Source: Bartonella bilalgolemi (lineage in GTDB: Bacteria; Pseudomonadota; Alphaproteobacteria; Rhizobiales; Rhizobiaceae). From it: 64,000 bases of DNA. A model generated the notes under the pieces. The model did not search any database and was not told the DNA's origin. It saw nothing but the letters and a program-made list of their open reading frames with translations. The stretch's first letter is position 1. Every line of letters starts with the position of its first letter. Made by a program: the position numbers and the translations under genes. Where the stretch lies: NCBI RefSeq assembly GCF_023500045.1, contig NZ_JAMCOF010000002.1, positions 1 to 64,000 of the forward strand, read 5' to 3'. Shown piece after piece: positions 46,229-55,857 of the stretch.

Positions 46229-46357
46229 ACCGAATGCGGCAAATATATTGTTTTCATATCGGGTACAGGATCTTAGGTCCCCGCTATTTCCTAAGCCTGT
46301 AAATCCTTATTTAAAAGGAAAAAGAACCTGGGTTCCCAATACCCAGGTTCTTTTTTT
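46229..46357 (+). ncRNA. Probable small RNA with three stem-loops
   Basis: A transcript of about 125 bases is bounded by the near-consensus promoter and a strong intrinsic terminator. A first weak stem (TACC at 46228 with GGTA at 46262) is followed by a strong one: ACAGG/CTTAGG (46265-46277) pairs with CCTAAG/CCTGT (46290-46300) around a C-rich 12-base loop (TCCCCGCTATTT). The terminator stem is the third. No open frame of useful length is present. The C-rich loop could pair with ribosome sites, as in alphaproteobacterial trans-acting sRNAs (AbcR type is comparable in size and layout), but I cannot assign a family. Confidence 0.7.
46321..46357 (+). terminator. Intrinsic terminator of the small RNA
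   Basis: AAAGAACCTGGGT (46321-46333) pairs perfectly with ACCCAGGTTCTTT (46341-46353) over a 7-base loop, ending in a run of ten T residues. Confidence 0.95.
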
Positions 46358-46853
46358 ATATTAGGAGATGTTTATAGAACTTATTTTCTTTTATTTCAGA
46401 GATGGTTTTGGTGATTATTTTTTCTGTGAAATTGTTTATAGTGGTTGTTGTTTTTAAAATATAAGAGAAAAGTTGTAGCGAAACTCTTAGTTGTTTTATG
46501 TATTTTGGTTTTTATGTCTATTCATATCATAAGAGTAGTAGGCGATCCGTCAGGATAGCGTATTTAAGTATAAAAGTTGTTAGTTTCAGTCAAAGATAAT
46601 AGAGAAGAAGCTGTGTAGAAGCTATTAATAGTTAGGGTAATTGTATTTGATATCTGTAGGAAATCAACTTTTGTTGAGTAAATATCTGAATCATTCTTTT
46701 ATAAGACAATATATACCAGGATTGTGGTAAGAGGTTATGACCAATTATAAAAATTGGTTTTGTTTTTTCTTATATTTCTTCTTGTTTTCAGAGAGTTTTG
46801 GAAGATATATTGAAAATATTGTCGCTGATTATAATCAAAAAGATCATTGAGTT
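46358..46853. other. Intergenic region, no gene
   Basis: About 500 AT-rich bases between the small RNA terminator and the CDF transporter. I see no supported frame or structure; the transporter promoter is probably within it. Confidence 0.45.
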
Positions 46854-47762
46854 ATGGATAAAAAAATACAGATACAGAGATTGACTATATTATCTATTTG
46901 GGCGGCTTGTATTGTATTTTTTTTGAAATATTGGGCTTATTATATCACTAGCTCAGTCGCTCTTTATTCTGATGTACTAGAATCTATTGTAAATATTCTT
47001 GCGGCCTTAGCGGCTTGGTGGGCGGTTAAAATAAGTATGAAGCCAGCTGATCAAGATCACCCCTTTGGACATCATAAGGTAGAGTATTTTTCTGCTCTTC
47101 TTGAAGGTGTGTTTATTATTATTGCGGCAATTTTGATTTTAAGAGAAGCATGGCTAGCATTCATAACAGTTGAAGCACCCAAAAAACCTGGGATATGGCT
47201 TGGTCCTTATTTAGTAGCATCTATTATAAATTTTTTTTGGGGATGGCTTCTTATTCGGCAAGGAAAAGTTCATCGTTCTCCTGCTCTTAAAGCTGATGGA
47301 GTACATTTAATGACAGATGTTTTAACTTCATTTGGCATTTTAATTGGGCTGGTTTCTGCGTTTATAATTGAGTGGGCTGTTTTAGATCCAATTTTGGCAA
47401 TAATTGTCGCTATTAATATTCTTTTGCAGGGAGGCAAGGTGATTTATAATGCTATTCAGGGGCTCATGGATGTTGGAGTTGAATTAAATGAAACTGTTCG
47501 GATTCGTGATCTTATTTCAGTTAGTGCACGCGGTGCAATTGAAGTCCATGATTTAAGAACGCGTGTTGCTGGTAGGGTTACTTTTATAGAGTTTCATTTA
47601 GTTGTACCAACTGTAATGCAAGTAGGAGAGGCGCACCAGATTTGCAACAATATTGAGAGTGCACTTGAAGCGGAATTTAAGAATGCGCGTGTTACTATTC
47701 ATGTAGAACCTGAAAATGAGGCTAAATTGCCTCTTGGCACAGCGGTTGTTCCTTTTGTGTAA
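46854..47762 (+). CDS. Cation diffusion facilitator metal transporter
   Basis: A 302-residue inner-membrane transporter with about six helices. The CDF signature region (SSVALYSDVLESIVNI) and the metal-binding HPFGHHKVEYFSALLEG are clear, plus ADGVHLMTDVLTSFGI in helix 5. The C-terminal cytoplasmic domain (about residues 205-290) ends with HVEPENEA. It exports Zn, Fe or Mn (FieF-like) using the proton gradient. The specific metal is unknown. No regulator is adjacent. Confidence 0.92.
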   Translation: MDKKIQIQRLTILSIWAACIVFFLKYWAYYITSSVALYSDVLESIVNILAALAAWWAVKISMKPADQDHPFGHHKVEYFSALLEGVFIIIAAILILREAWLAFITVEAPKKPGIWLGPYLVASIINFFWGWLLIRQGKVHRSPALKADGVHLMTDVLTSFGILIGLVSAFIIEWAVLDPILAIIVAINILLQGGKVIYNAIQGLMDVGVELNETVRIRDLISVSARGAIEVHDLRTRVAGRVTFIEFHLVVPTVMQVGEAHQICNNIESALEAEFKNARVTIHVEPENEAKLPLGTAVVPFV

Positions 47763-48297
47763 AAATTTTTTTGTTTTATAAACAGAGCAGTTCTCAAAGA
47801 TAAGGTAAATATATGCTATGTTTGTTGATATTGTTTTTTTGTGATTTTAAGAGTGAGTTGCAGAAACACATAAAAGAAAATTATTACTGATGTTTTTATA
47901 ATGATACTAAACTTCAGATTTATTATTATTCGGCATCAATAACAGTTTGTACTAAAGAGAGTATGAATTTTTTCTTTTAGAAAGGAAATATTTTAAATTG
48001 TTATTAATAATTCCAAGCAAGATAGGCAGAAAAATGCCGATTTTAAATTGCCTTTTTGTTCGTATATAGATATATTGTTTTTGATATTTCTTCATCCAGG
48101 TAAACAGTATCACTGATCATAACCTATATCAATTAGTAGATTAAGCTAGGTATGTTTATGTGTTTCTATTGCTTAATGTTTAGTTATATTTTTTATTATT
48201 CTCTTTATCCATAATTTGCTCAAGAGGAATTTTAATACAATAACTAATTATTATAAAATAGCACATTTGAGTAGAAAACATTTTATTTTTCGAAATA
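47763..48297. other. Intergenic region between convergent genes, no gene
   Basis: About 535 very AT-rich bases. All frames are closed by frequent stops, and no remnant is recognised. It is one of several long non-coding gaps that mark this genome as eroding. Confidence 0.45.
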
Positions 48298-49182
48298 TTA
48301 AAGATCAATTTTTTCAATACATGCTATTTCATTATTGTGATTAATAATACCATAACGTTGCAATTGGCAGTGCCATTGATGATGCAAATATTCAATAGCA
48401 AATAAGTTAAAACTTGCAGGGGGCTTTTTGCTTCCGAAAGATTGTGATGCCGAAGAAACGCCAACAATAGGAATCTTACTCGTTTCTCCTTCAATGATAT
48501 TCAACGTAGGTAAATGAGTATGACCATGGAGAATAAGTTCGCAACCATGGTGCTTAACTACTTTTAGAAAATGCTCTATACCCCATAACTTTTTATGCCA
48601 AGAAGTGGCATGGTGAAAAGGAGGATGATGAATTATCACAACACGGAACAAACCACGTGTTTCTGCTTTAGTTAAGAATTGTGATAAAATTTTTGCTTGT
48701 TGTTTATCAAAGTAGCCAGAAGCTTGAAAAAGTGGTGTGGCAATAGCTGAAGATGCGCCTATAATCGCTATATTATCGCGAATACGCATATAGGGAAAAG
48801 GATTTTTTTGTGGGAAATCACTTTTAATCCAAGGTTGGAAGTAAGTACAGGCTTTTTGGAATGCTCCGCGCACATAAGCATCGTGATTTCCAAATGTTAG
48901 GGAAATATTTTGAGGATTATTTTGAGCAATTAACCAGTTGCGAGCTTGCGTAAATTCTTTTTCCAAAGCAAGATTAACGAGGTCACCAGAAATAACAATA
49001 TGGTCAGGCTTTTTTTGTTTCAATGTGTGCATTAACGTTTCTAAAGCATCTGGTTTCATTTGATTATTGCGTTTTTTTTTCCAATTGAGATACCCAGTTA
49101 GACGTTTCCCACAAAGTTCAAATAAAGAAGGTTGTGGCAGGGGTGAGAGATGTACATCTGATATATGAGCAAGATAAAACAT
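48298..49182 (-). CDS. Calcineurin-like metallophosphoesterase
   Basis: A 294-residue phosphoesterase. The metal and catalytic motifs are HISDVHL, SGDLVN, FGNHDAY, IIHHPP and HGHTHLP, all intact. Two divalent metals would be bound. ATG 49182 is used since the family begins there with MFYLAHISDVHL; four extra upstream codons are possible. The substrate is unknown (the nucleotide-processing and cAMP phosphodiesterase classes are both possible). Confidence 0.9.
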   Translation of the reverse strand: MFYLAHISDVHLSPLPQPSLFELCGKRLTGYLNWKKKRNNQMKPDALETLMHTLKQKKPDHIVISGDLVNLALEKEFTQARNWLIAQNNPQNISLTFGNHDAYVRGAFQKACTYFQPWIKSDFPQKNPFPYMRIRDNIAIIGASSAIATPLFQASGYFDKQQAKILSQFLTKAETRGLFRVVIIHHPPFHHATSWHKKLWGIEHFLKVVKHHGCELILHGHTHLPTLNIIEGETSKIPIVGVSSASQSFGSKKPPASFNLFAIEYLHHQWHCQLQRYGIINHNNEIACIEKIDL

Positions 49183-49544
49183 GAATGCTAGCATAGCGTT
49201 GAAAATAATTTAGGCAATAAAAATGAGCAAGGCAAGCCAGTTGATTGTTACAGATAATGGAAAATTGTAAAATGCAAAACAGTTTGCTAAAGATATTAGA
49301 TAGGTTTTTTGATATTGATTTTGATAGAACAAAATATGCAAAATAAATTGTTGCAAGGGGGCAATGTTTTATGAAGAACAAGTGATAGCAAATCAAAGCA
49401 TTTAAAATGAAACCATTTGGTATTTTTGTTACATATGCATTTTTCTCACTATTCTTCATGATGGATACATCATTTGTTTCTCAATCTTTTTTCTTTTTCT
49501 GCAACTGGTGATATAATTAGTTATTGGTCTGCAACAATGAAGCA

Positions 49545-50000
49545 TGAGGTTCAGATTGAAAAAATTAGTCAGACGTTTTGAGACCGGATTGTTTTATGCG
49601 TGCAAGTTATTTGCTAAGAGAAGGTGGAAAGCATGATTATCGACTTTCTTTCTTATTTGCATTGGAGATTATGTTATTGATTCAGTAAGGATGACGCCTA
49701 TAAAAATACATCAACAAATTGCTTATTTGTTGGGCTTCCTGTTGCACTCTGATTATACAAATATTGGCGTGGGAAATAGCTTAATACATTTAATATTAAA
49801 AACAGCGGAAAATTGTGCTGTTGTTTTGGTGATTTTGATTGGAGATGAAAAATATTATAGTCGTTTTGAATTTCAACAGATAAAATTCAATAGATAAAGC
49901 ATGGGTCAATACAAATGCTTGCATCCATAAACAAAAGCGATTGTCAGCTTTGGAGTTACAAGAAGGTGTATTAGAAAGATATAGGGTAAACTATATTATT
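49545..50000 (+). pseudogene. GNAT N-acetyltransferase (YhbS-like), decayed
   Basis: Fragments in different plus-strand frames read as one GNAT protein: RPDCFMRASYLLREGGKHDYRLSF (about 49578-49653), then DYVIDSVRMTPIKI joined with GVGNSLIHLIL and LVILIGDEKYYSRFEFQ (49667-49895), then LSALELQEGVLERY (49941 on). At least two frameshifts separate them. The GxGxxL acetyl-CoA loop survives partly. No intact copy is in the window. Confidence 0.8.
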
Positions 50001-50057
50001 ATACGCGTTTAATAAATATAAATTACGTTCAAGTAGTTATAAAGTCGCTCAGAATTT

Positions 50058-52154
50058 TTAATGATTTTCACGATACCATACACTGCTCAACAATAAAACA
50101 CAGGTAAGTAATGCTAAAAATCCAGAAAAAATAGGAAAGTGAGAGATATTAATCAAACGAGTTTCTGTTGCTTCTTTCAGAACAATTGAATGAGGAGAAG
50201 ATGATACTTTTCCTGTTTGCGATTGAATTAGTTTAATGGGAGGAAGATGAATATCATTTTTTTCTCTATTCCATAAACGCACAACATGACCGCCAGTTTG
50301 TTTACTGATAGGAGTCAATTTTTCTTCTGTTGAAATTAAATCAGATAATTCAGGATTATTGACTGATCCTACAGTAGAAAGCACTGTTTGATCACCATTG
50401 CGAATAGTAAAAATTCCTGTTTCATCGGTCTGAATATTTCCTGTGAATACACCTTCTTGTTCTTTAGTGAGAGTGATATTCTTTTTTTTGCCAGAGGGAA
50501 AAATTACTTCGACTGATTCTGGATGATTTTGGAGCGTTTGTCGACGAATTGTTAAATGATGATGATCACTCAAAGCACTTAATTTTTCTTCTTCAAGTTC
50601 TGGCTCTTTCATAAGCCAATGAGCAATTCTACGATAAAGAGCTGCATAGGGACCTCCACCTTCAAAACCTCGCGCCCAAAGCCAGCTTTCATCGGAAAGT
50701 AACATTCCTACACGACCTTTATCAACATGGGAAAGAAGCAAAAGTGGTTGTTCATCAGCTCCTTTCATGATAGTAATAGCTTTTCCTGTATTTTGGACTA
50801 CAATTTGTCGTAACCATCGTCCCCATTGCTGAGCGGGATTGGTGGGTGTTGCGAGACCTCGCGTAACGGGATGACGTTCACCTTCTTTAGTCAGGGTAGG
50901 GCGAAAAGGTTTTTGAATAATAGTACCATTTGGCAGTGCTGGTAGAACGCTTATTAGAGGTGTTTTAGCTAGTGAAAATTCTGTAGTAAATTCAGGCCCT
51001 GTTACTATCAGCAATGCTCCACCTTTTTGTACATATTGGGCAATATAATCGTAGTAAATCAATGGAAGAACGTTAGAATATTGGTAGCCATCAAGAATAA
51101 CAAGATCAAAATTATTGATTTCTTCAACAAATAATTTTGTAGTAGGGAAGACTACAAGTGATAATTGATTGATAGGTGTATTGTCTGCTTTTTCAGGGGG
51201 ACGCAAAATAGTGAAATGAACAAGATCAATATTAGAATCACTTTTTAAAAGGTCACGCCATGCACGTTCGCCATTATAGGGTGCACCTGAAATCAGAAGA
51301 ACTCGCAGGTTTTCTCTAATGCCTTCAATAACAGTTATGGCACGATTATTATCAAGACTTAGTTCACCTTCATGTGTGTCAGTTGTAACTTGAATGATAT
51401 TTTTTTCTGCATGAGATAAGGTGACTTCAGTTTGAAAGATAACACCAGGTGTTATAGAATGATGACTGACTTCTTGACCGTTAATGCTTACGGTAATATT
51501 TGCTTGTGCTGGTATGGGTTTTTTAGGTTGTCCTTTATCTTCTACTAAAATGGAGAGCATAAGTGGCTTGTTGACAAGAGCAAAACGGGGTGGAGCAATA
51601 AATTTAATTTGGCGGTCAAATTCATCTGCTTTACCCGTTATCAAAGCATTAATTGGTGCATCATGGTTCAGTTTTGATAGCTGTGGGATATCATGCACTT
51701 GTCCATCCGTGATCAAAATCGTTCCTGCATAGCGAGAGGGTGGTATACTGGATATAGCCTGTGTTAAAGCGTGAAACAAATTCGTTGATGGTGCATAATG
51801 ATTGTCAGAAAGCTTTCCAGCTTCAATAAAGCGTGGTTCGAATTGTGGGTAACGTGCTAGCGCATTTATTAGTTGCGTATGTGCTTTATTGCTATCTTCT
51901 TCACGTGTTCCAAATGTTTGGCTTTCGCTATGGTCAAGAACAATACCTACAATACTTTTAACAGGTTCACGTTGTTCTTTTGTGATCATTGGATTAAGTA
52001 GTGCAAGGATAAGAGAGATTAATGCGAGAAAGCGTAAAAAAGCTCCGCGACGTCTTGTAATAAGGCCAATGATTATAAAAAAAGCGGGAAGACCTCCTAA
52101 AAAAAGAAGCCAAATGCTAGGTAAAAAAGGCTGAAAGGTGAGAGATTGTATCAT
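50058..52154 (-). CDS. Membrane protein with VWA/GATase-like domain (BatA operon)
   Basis: A 698-residue membrane protein. Two N-terminal helices (about 12-58), a VWA-like region (GIVLDHSESQT ... TILITDGQVHD) and a middle glutamine-amidotransferase-like segment (DLVILDGYQYSN, GGALLIVTGPEF) are followed by one C-terminal membrane helix (about 672-690). It overlaps the 932-residue gene by four bases. It probably belongs to the MoxR/Bat complex; its own function is unknown. Confidence 0.8.
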   Translation of the reverse strand: MIQSLTFQPFLPSIWLLFLGGLPAFFIIIGLITRRRGAFLRFLALISLILALLNPMITKEQREPVKSIVGIVLDHSESQTFGTREEDSNKAHTQLINALARYPQFEPRFIEAGKLSDNHYAPSTNLFHALTQAISSIPPSRYAGTILITDGQVHDIPQLSKLNHDAPINALITGKADEFDRQIKFIAPPRFALVNKPLMLSILVEDKGQPKKPIPAQANITVSINGQEVSHHSITPGVIFQTEVTLSHAEKNIIQVTTDTHEGELSLDNNRAITVIEGIRENLRVLLISGAPYNGERAWRDLLKSDSNIDLVHFTILRPPEKADNTPINQLSLVVFPTTKLFVEEINNFDLVILDGYQYSNVLPLIYYDYIAQYVQKGGALLIVTGPEFTTEFSLAKTPLISVLPALPNGTIIQKPFRPTLTKEGERHPVTRGLATPTNPAQQWGRWLRQIVVQNTGKAITIMKGADEQPLLLLSHVDKGRVGMLLSDESWLWARGFEGGGPYAALYRRIAHWLMKEPELEEEKLSALSDHHHLTIRRQTLQNHPESVEVIFPSGKKKNITLTKEQEGVFTGNIQTDETGIFTIRNGDQTVLSTVGSVNNPELSDLISTEEKLTPISKQTGGHVVRLWNREKNDIHLPPIKLIQSQTGKVSSSPHSIVLKEATETRLINISHFPIFSGFLALLTCVLLLSSVWYRENH

Positions 52155-54949
52155 TGCCTTCTTTCTCTATTAAAAAGCTCTAATAACGCAGGAACATGAA
52201 TCTGGTCGGCTTTATAGTTTCCCGTAAGTATATAGATAACAATATTCAGTCCTGCGCGAAATGCCCACAGACGTTGCATAGGATCATTAGGAATAAGAGG
52301 ATATTTCCACGTCCCTTTTTCGTTTAGCGCCCAAGCAGCAGCAAAGTTATTTGCGGTAATGAAAAGAGAGCTAACATTATCACCTGCAGTGATAGAGTTT
52401 TTGTTTTTTTTGTTTGTTGAGGATGATTCAACCCATAAAGGGGAACCACGATAGAGTCCTGGAAAATCAGGCATAATATAAAAAGAGCGGGCAATAACAT
52501 GCTCAGTTGATACTGGTTCCATTGTTGGAATATTTAATCCGCTTAATATAGTACGCAATCTTTGTATGGCTGGGGTAGCTGTTTCTTCAAGGGTAAGATT
52601 AGCATTTATTTGATCACGAGTGTCAAATAAAACTGCACCACCATTTTTCATGAAGGCATTGATTTTTTCAAGACTTTTTTGTGTTGGCATAGGGCTGTTC
52701 GTATCAATTGGCCAGTAAATAAGAGGATAGAAAGCGAGCTCATCCTTATCAAGGTCAAGTCCTACAACAGGACCAGGTGAAAGCATTGTACGTTCTGCTA
52801 TAAATTGGCTGAGTGCTTCTAGTCCGCTTTTACTTGTTGCATCGATTTCATGATTGTTGGTCACGACATAAGCGAGATGAGTAGCTCCTGCTGCTTGTAT
52901 GATAGTGTTATCATAGTTTTCTACAATTTGTGCCTGTACAGTTGATGGATACGGAAAAGAATCAAGAAAAACTGTTATGAACGGGAGGAGAAGTAGCATA
53001 TTGCTTTGTCTCTTAAAAAGGAAAGCTCTGCCCGTCCATAGAACTAAAAAACTATCGAGGGCTAATAATAAACTAGTTATTCCTAACAGAAATCCAGTGA
53101 AATGTTTTTCTTGTGTATTATAAGGTAGAGATTTATCACCCAAGAAGTAAGGCGATGGTGATTGTGTCGTTAAGCGTGATGCATGATTGAGTAAATTAAG
53201 AGCATAGAAATTGTTTTGAGCACCATAGAGTCCAGGTGGGGTATGGTATGATGGAAGAGGAGCTTTTTGTTCATCAGTAATGAGTGGAATAACATGAGAG
53301 GGAGCTGTTTGTAATTGACCGTTAGCATTGAGTGTTTGCCAAGGATTGTGTATTTTTTTTATTTGCGTTTGAGTTTCTTTTGCCTGTGTACTAAGCGTAA
53401 TAAGTTTTTGTAACATTTGTGTAAAAAAACCAGAAAGAGGAAGATTTGACCATGTAGGATCAGGTGCGGTATGAATAAGAATGAGCATACCTTTATCTTG
53501 GTTGGCAGCAGTAATAAGAGGAGTTCCGTCTTCAAGACTAAGCCATGTTTTTTCAAAAAGATCTGAATTTGGTTCTGCGAGAATTTGGCGCGAGACAGTG
53601 ATATTTTCTGGAAAAGGAAGGTCAAAAAAGAAGCTATTTTTTGCAAAAGGTGCTAATTTTTGCGGTTTTGTCCACGACATAATACTGCCAAGTGACCGTT
53701 CACCAGAACGTAATGATACAGGTAATAAGCTATCATAATGTTTTGTAGCACTCAGATTCTCTCCAGCAAAACGGATAAGTATCCCTCCTTTATTTACAAA
53801 ATGAGATAGCTTTTTTTCTGCTTCTTTTGATATATTAACTATGTCACCCATAATGAAAACAGATGGATTTTGGGTAAGTAAACGATCAATATCACTTGAA
53901 AGCTCTCCTCCTCCACTCGTTATAAGTTGTGTGTGACCTTGTAATGCTTTGATAACGTAGTACATTGGAGAAAGTAAAGGCTGCACCATTTCATTGATGT
54001 TGGGTGATAAAAGGGCAACGCGGTTTATTCGGCTACGGTTATCGATTAAAAAGGTCGCAGCAGCTTGGTCCTGGTCATCAATTTTAATCCAAGCGATGTG
54101 ATTACGTAATTCAAGTGGTAGATTAAAAGGAACAAGTGCTGTCGTTTCTCCTTCATGAAAGTTTGTCGTAAAACGAGCAAGGAGTTGATTTTTTAAATCA
54201 TAAAGGCTGAGTGTTATTGGAGTCTTGCCATAAGTAGTTGTGCGAATGACACGTGCTGCCATATTTCCATTATTATTTTCTATGTTTGTTATACCAGTTA
54301 TGTTGGAAACATCATTCGCATACCATAAGAATGCTTTAAGCTTTAACTGTTTCATAAGGGTAAAAGCCTGACTATCTTCGTTTGTTTGCAAACCATCACT
54401 TAAGTATGCAATATCAAGAGGTTGTTCACCAATCTGTTCTATGAGTTTTTGAAAGGATTGGACGCGGTTAACAGGCCAGGGACGAGCACGCAAATGCAGT
54501 AAATGTCGTTTTATGGTTTCTGCAGAAAAAGGGCCGATATCGTGAGTATTGTTTTCAGCTGTTGCGAGAAAATAAATAATTTTTTGTTGTTTTTCCGCTT
54601 GTGTAATTAAAGATTTGGCAACTGCAATGCGTTTTTCCCATTCTTTAGCGGATGCCCATCCATTATCAATGATAAGTGCAAGAGGATGGGAATCAGAAAA
54701 TACAATTGGTTTTTGAATCCAAGTAGGACGTGCTAATGCTATTATGATCAGTGCGGCTATGGTTAGTCGTAACAATAATAACCACCAGGGTGTATGATTG
54801 ATAGTTTCCTGTTGATTAGTTTTTTTAAGCAGAAGGCGCAAAGGGGGGAAAAGTTCTTTATGAGGGCTTGGAGGTGTCGTTCTTAACAACCACCAAATAA
54901 CTGGTAAGGCCAAAAGTCCAAGCAAAAGTAAAGGAGCATCAAAACTCAA
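52151..54949 (-). CDS. BatA-type/DUF4159 membrane protein
   Basis: A 932-residue protein. The N-terminal BatA (aerotolerance) segment with two helices (about 1-80: LLLLGLLALPVIWWLLRT) leads into a long VWA-like region (LALIIDNGWASAKEWEK). A membrane helix pair (about 630-685) precedes a C-terminal DUF4159 domain (YPLIYWPIDT...AFMKNGGAVLFDTRDQ). It overlaps both neighbours by four bases. The link to envelope integrity or chaperone activity is by family only. Confidence 0.85.
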   Translation of the reverse strand: MSFDAPLLLLGLLALPVIWWLLRTTPPSPHKELFPPLRLLLKKTNQQETINHTPWWLLLLRLTIAALIIIALARPTWIQKPIVFSDSHPLALIIDNGWASAKEWEKRIAVAKSLITQAEKQQKIIYFLATAENNTHDIGPFSAETIKRHLLHLRARPWPVNRVQSFQKLIEQIGEQPLDIAYLSDGLQTNEDSQAFTLMKQLKLKAFLWYANDVSNITGITNIENNNGNMAARVIRTTTYGKTPITLSLYDLKNQLLARFTTNFHEGETTALVPFNLPLELRNHIAWIKIDDQDQAAATFLIDNRSRINRVALLSPNINEMVQPLLSPMYYVIKALQGHTQLITSGGGELSSDIDRLLTQNPSVFIMGDIVNISKEAEKKLSHFVNKGGILIRFAGENLSATKHYDSLLPVSLRSGERSLGSIMSWTKPQKLAPFAKNSFFFDLPFPENITVSRQILAEPNSDLFEKTWLSLEDGTPLITAANQDKGMLILIHTAPDPTWSNLPLSGFFTQMLQKLITLSTQAKETQTQIKKIHNPWQTLNANGQLQTAPSHVIPLITDEQKAPLPSYHTPPGLYGAQNNFYALNLLNHASRLTTQSPSPYFLGDKSLPYNTQEKHFTGFLLGITSLLLALDSFLVLWTGRAFLFKRQSNMLLLLPFITVFLDSFPYPSTVQAQIVENYDNTIIQAAGATHLAYVVTNNHEIDATSKSGLEALSQFIAERTMLSPGPVVGLDLDKDELAFYPLIYWPIDTNSPMPTQKSLEKINAFMKNGGAVLFDTRDQINANLTLEETATPAIQRLRTILSGLNIPTMEPVSTEHVIARSFYIMPDFPGLYRGSPLWVESSSTNKKNKNSITAGDNVSSLFITANNFAAAWALNEKGTWKYPLIPNDPMQRLWAFRAGLNIVIYILTGNYKADQIHVPALLELFNRERRQ

Positions 54950-55857
54950 AGTGATCTCCTTAGGTAAGATTTAGAAGATTTCATTTTGTTTGCGAGGTGT
55001 ACAATAACTTCTGTCAGGGGACGATCCGTTAAGCTAACCTGGTAAGTCCATCCTTGATGTAAGCAAAATTCTATTAATTTTTGTCGTCTTTCTTGGTAGA
55101 GCTGGTGATAATTCTTACGCAAGTTTTCTGCTTTTTTCACTAGGAGTTTTTCTCTTGTTTCAGGATCAAAAAATTCTGTATGGCCTGTGTAAGGGAAATG
55201 TTCTTCTGCTGGATCGGTAACTTCAATGAGATATGCATTGACTTGTTTTGTCATTAACACTTTCAGTTGATCAATAATTTTTTCGGGGTGATCAAGAAAG
55301 TCACTCATTATTATGGCTTGTGAAAAACGAGTTACAGTTGAGAAATTTGGAAATGAATTTTCAACTTGATGATTCGTTAGAGCTAAAGCCATACGCTCCA
55401 TTACATTAGAGGCCATAGTTGGAGCCATCAAGCCAGGAATAGCAATATGTTCGCCACTTTTTGCAAGAAACTTTGCCAATGCAAGGGAGAGAATGATAGC
55501 ATGATTGCCTTTAGAGATTTTTGAAAAGCATGAACAATATTGCATAGAAGCACTTTGATCAGGCCAAATCCAAACGGTTTGCATCCTTTCTAATTCACGT
55601 TCACGTAGGTAGGTATGTTCATCACGTGCTGAACGACGCCAGTCAATATGTGTAATGGATTCGCCTTGCACATAAGGACGAAATTGCCAGAAATTTTCTC
55701 CATTGCCGCGTTTACGTTGACCATGTCTTCCGGTTATTAATGTATTGGCAAGACGGTTTGCTTGTAAAAGGAAATACGGCATATTAGCTGCACCTTTCTG
55801 TAGTGTTGCAGCAAGTGATTGTGGGTTTTCTTTAAAAGTTTTTGTGCCAATAGCCAT
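54946..55857 (-). CDS. DUF58 domain protein
   Basis: A 303-residue cytoplasmic protein. The DUF58 hallmark is present: HGQRKRGNGENFWQFRPYVQGESITHIDWRRSARDE. A VWA-like fold follows (WIWPDQSASMQY). It is the usual MoxR partner. It shares one base with the MoxR stop (TAATG) and four bases with the next gene, so translation is coupled through the operon. Confidence 0.9.
   Translation of the reverse strand: MAIGTKTFKENPQSLAATLQKGAANMPYFLLQANRLANTLITGRHGQRKRGNGENFWQFRPYVQGESITHIDWRRSARDEHTYLRERELERMQTVWIWPDQSASMQYCSCFSKISKGNHAIILSLALAKFLAKSGEHIAIPGLMAPTMASNVMERMALALTNHQVENSFPNFSTVTRFSQAIIMSDFLDHPEKIIDQLKVLMTKQVNAYLIEVTDPAEEHFPYTGHTEFFDPETREKLLVKKAENLRKNYHQLYQERRQKLIEFCLHQGWTYQVSLTDRPLTEVIVHLANKMKSSKSYLRRSL

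Noticed and set aside
46229-46357. 6S RNA or 4.5S RNA identity for the small RNA
   Set aside because: Length is short for 6S, and there is no GGAAGGAAGCA-like SRP loop; no known family pattern fits, so it was left unnamed.
49118-49459. 113-codon minus-strand frame upstream of the metallophosphoesterase
   Set aside because: Overlaps the phosphoesterase start in another frame, has low-complexity composition and no ribosome site.
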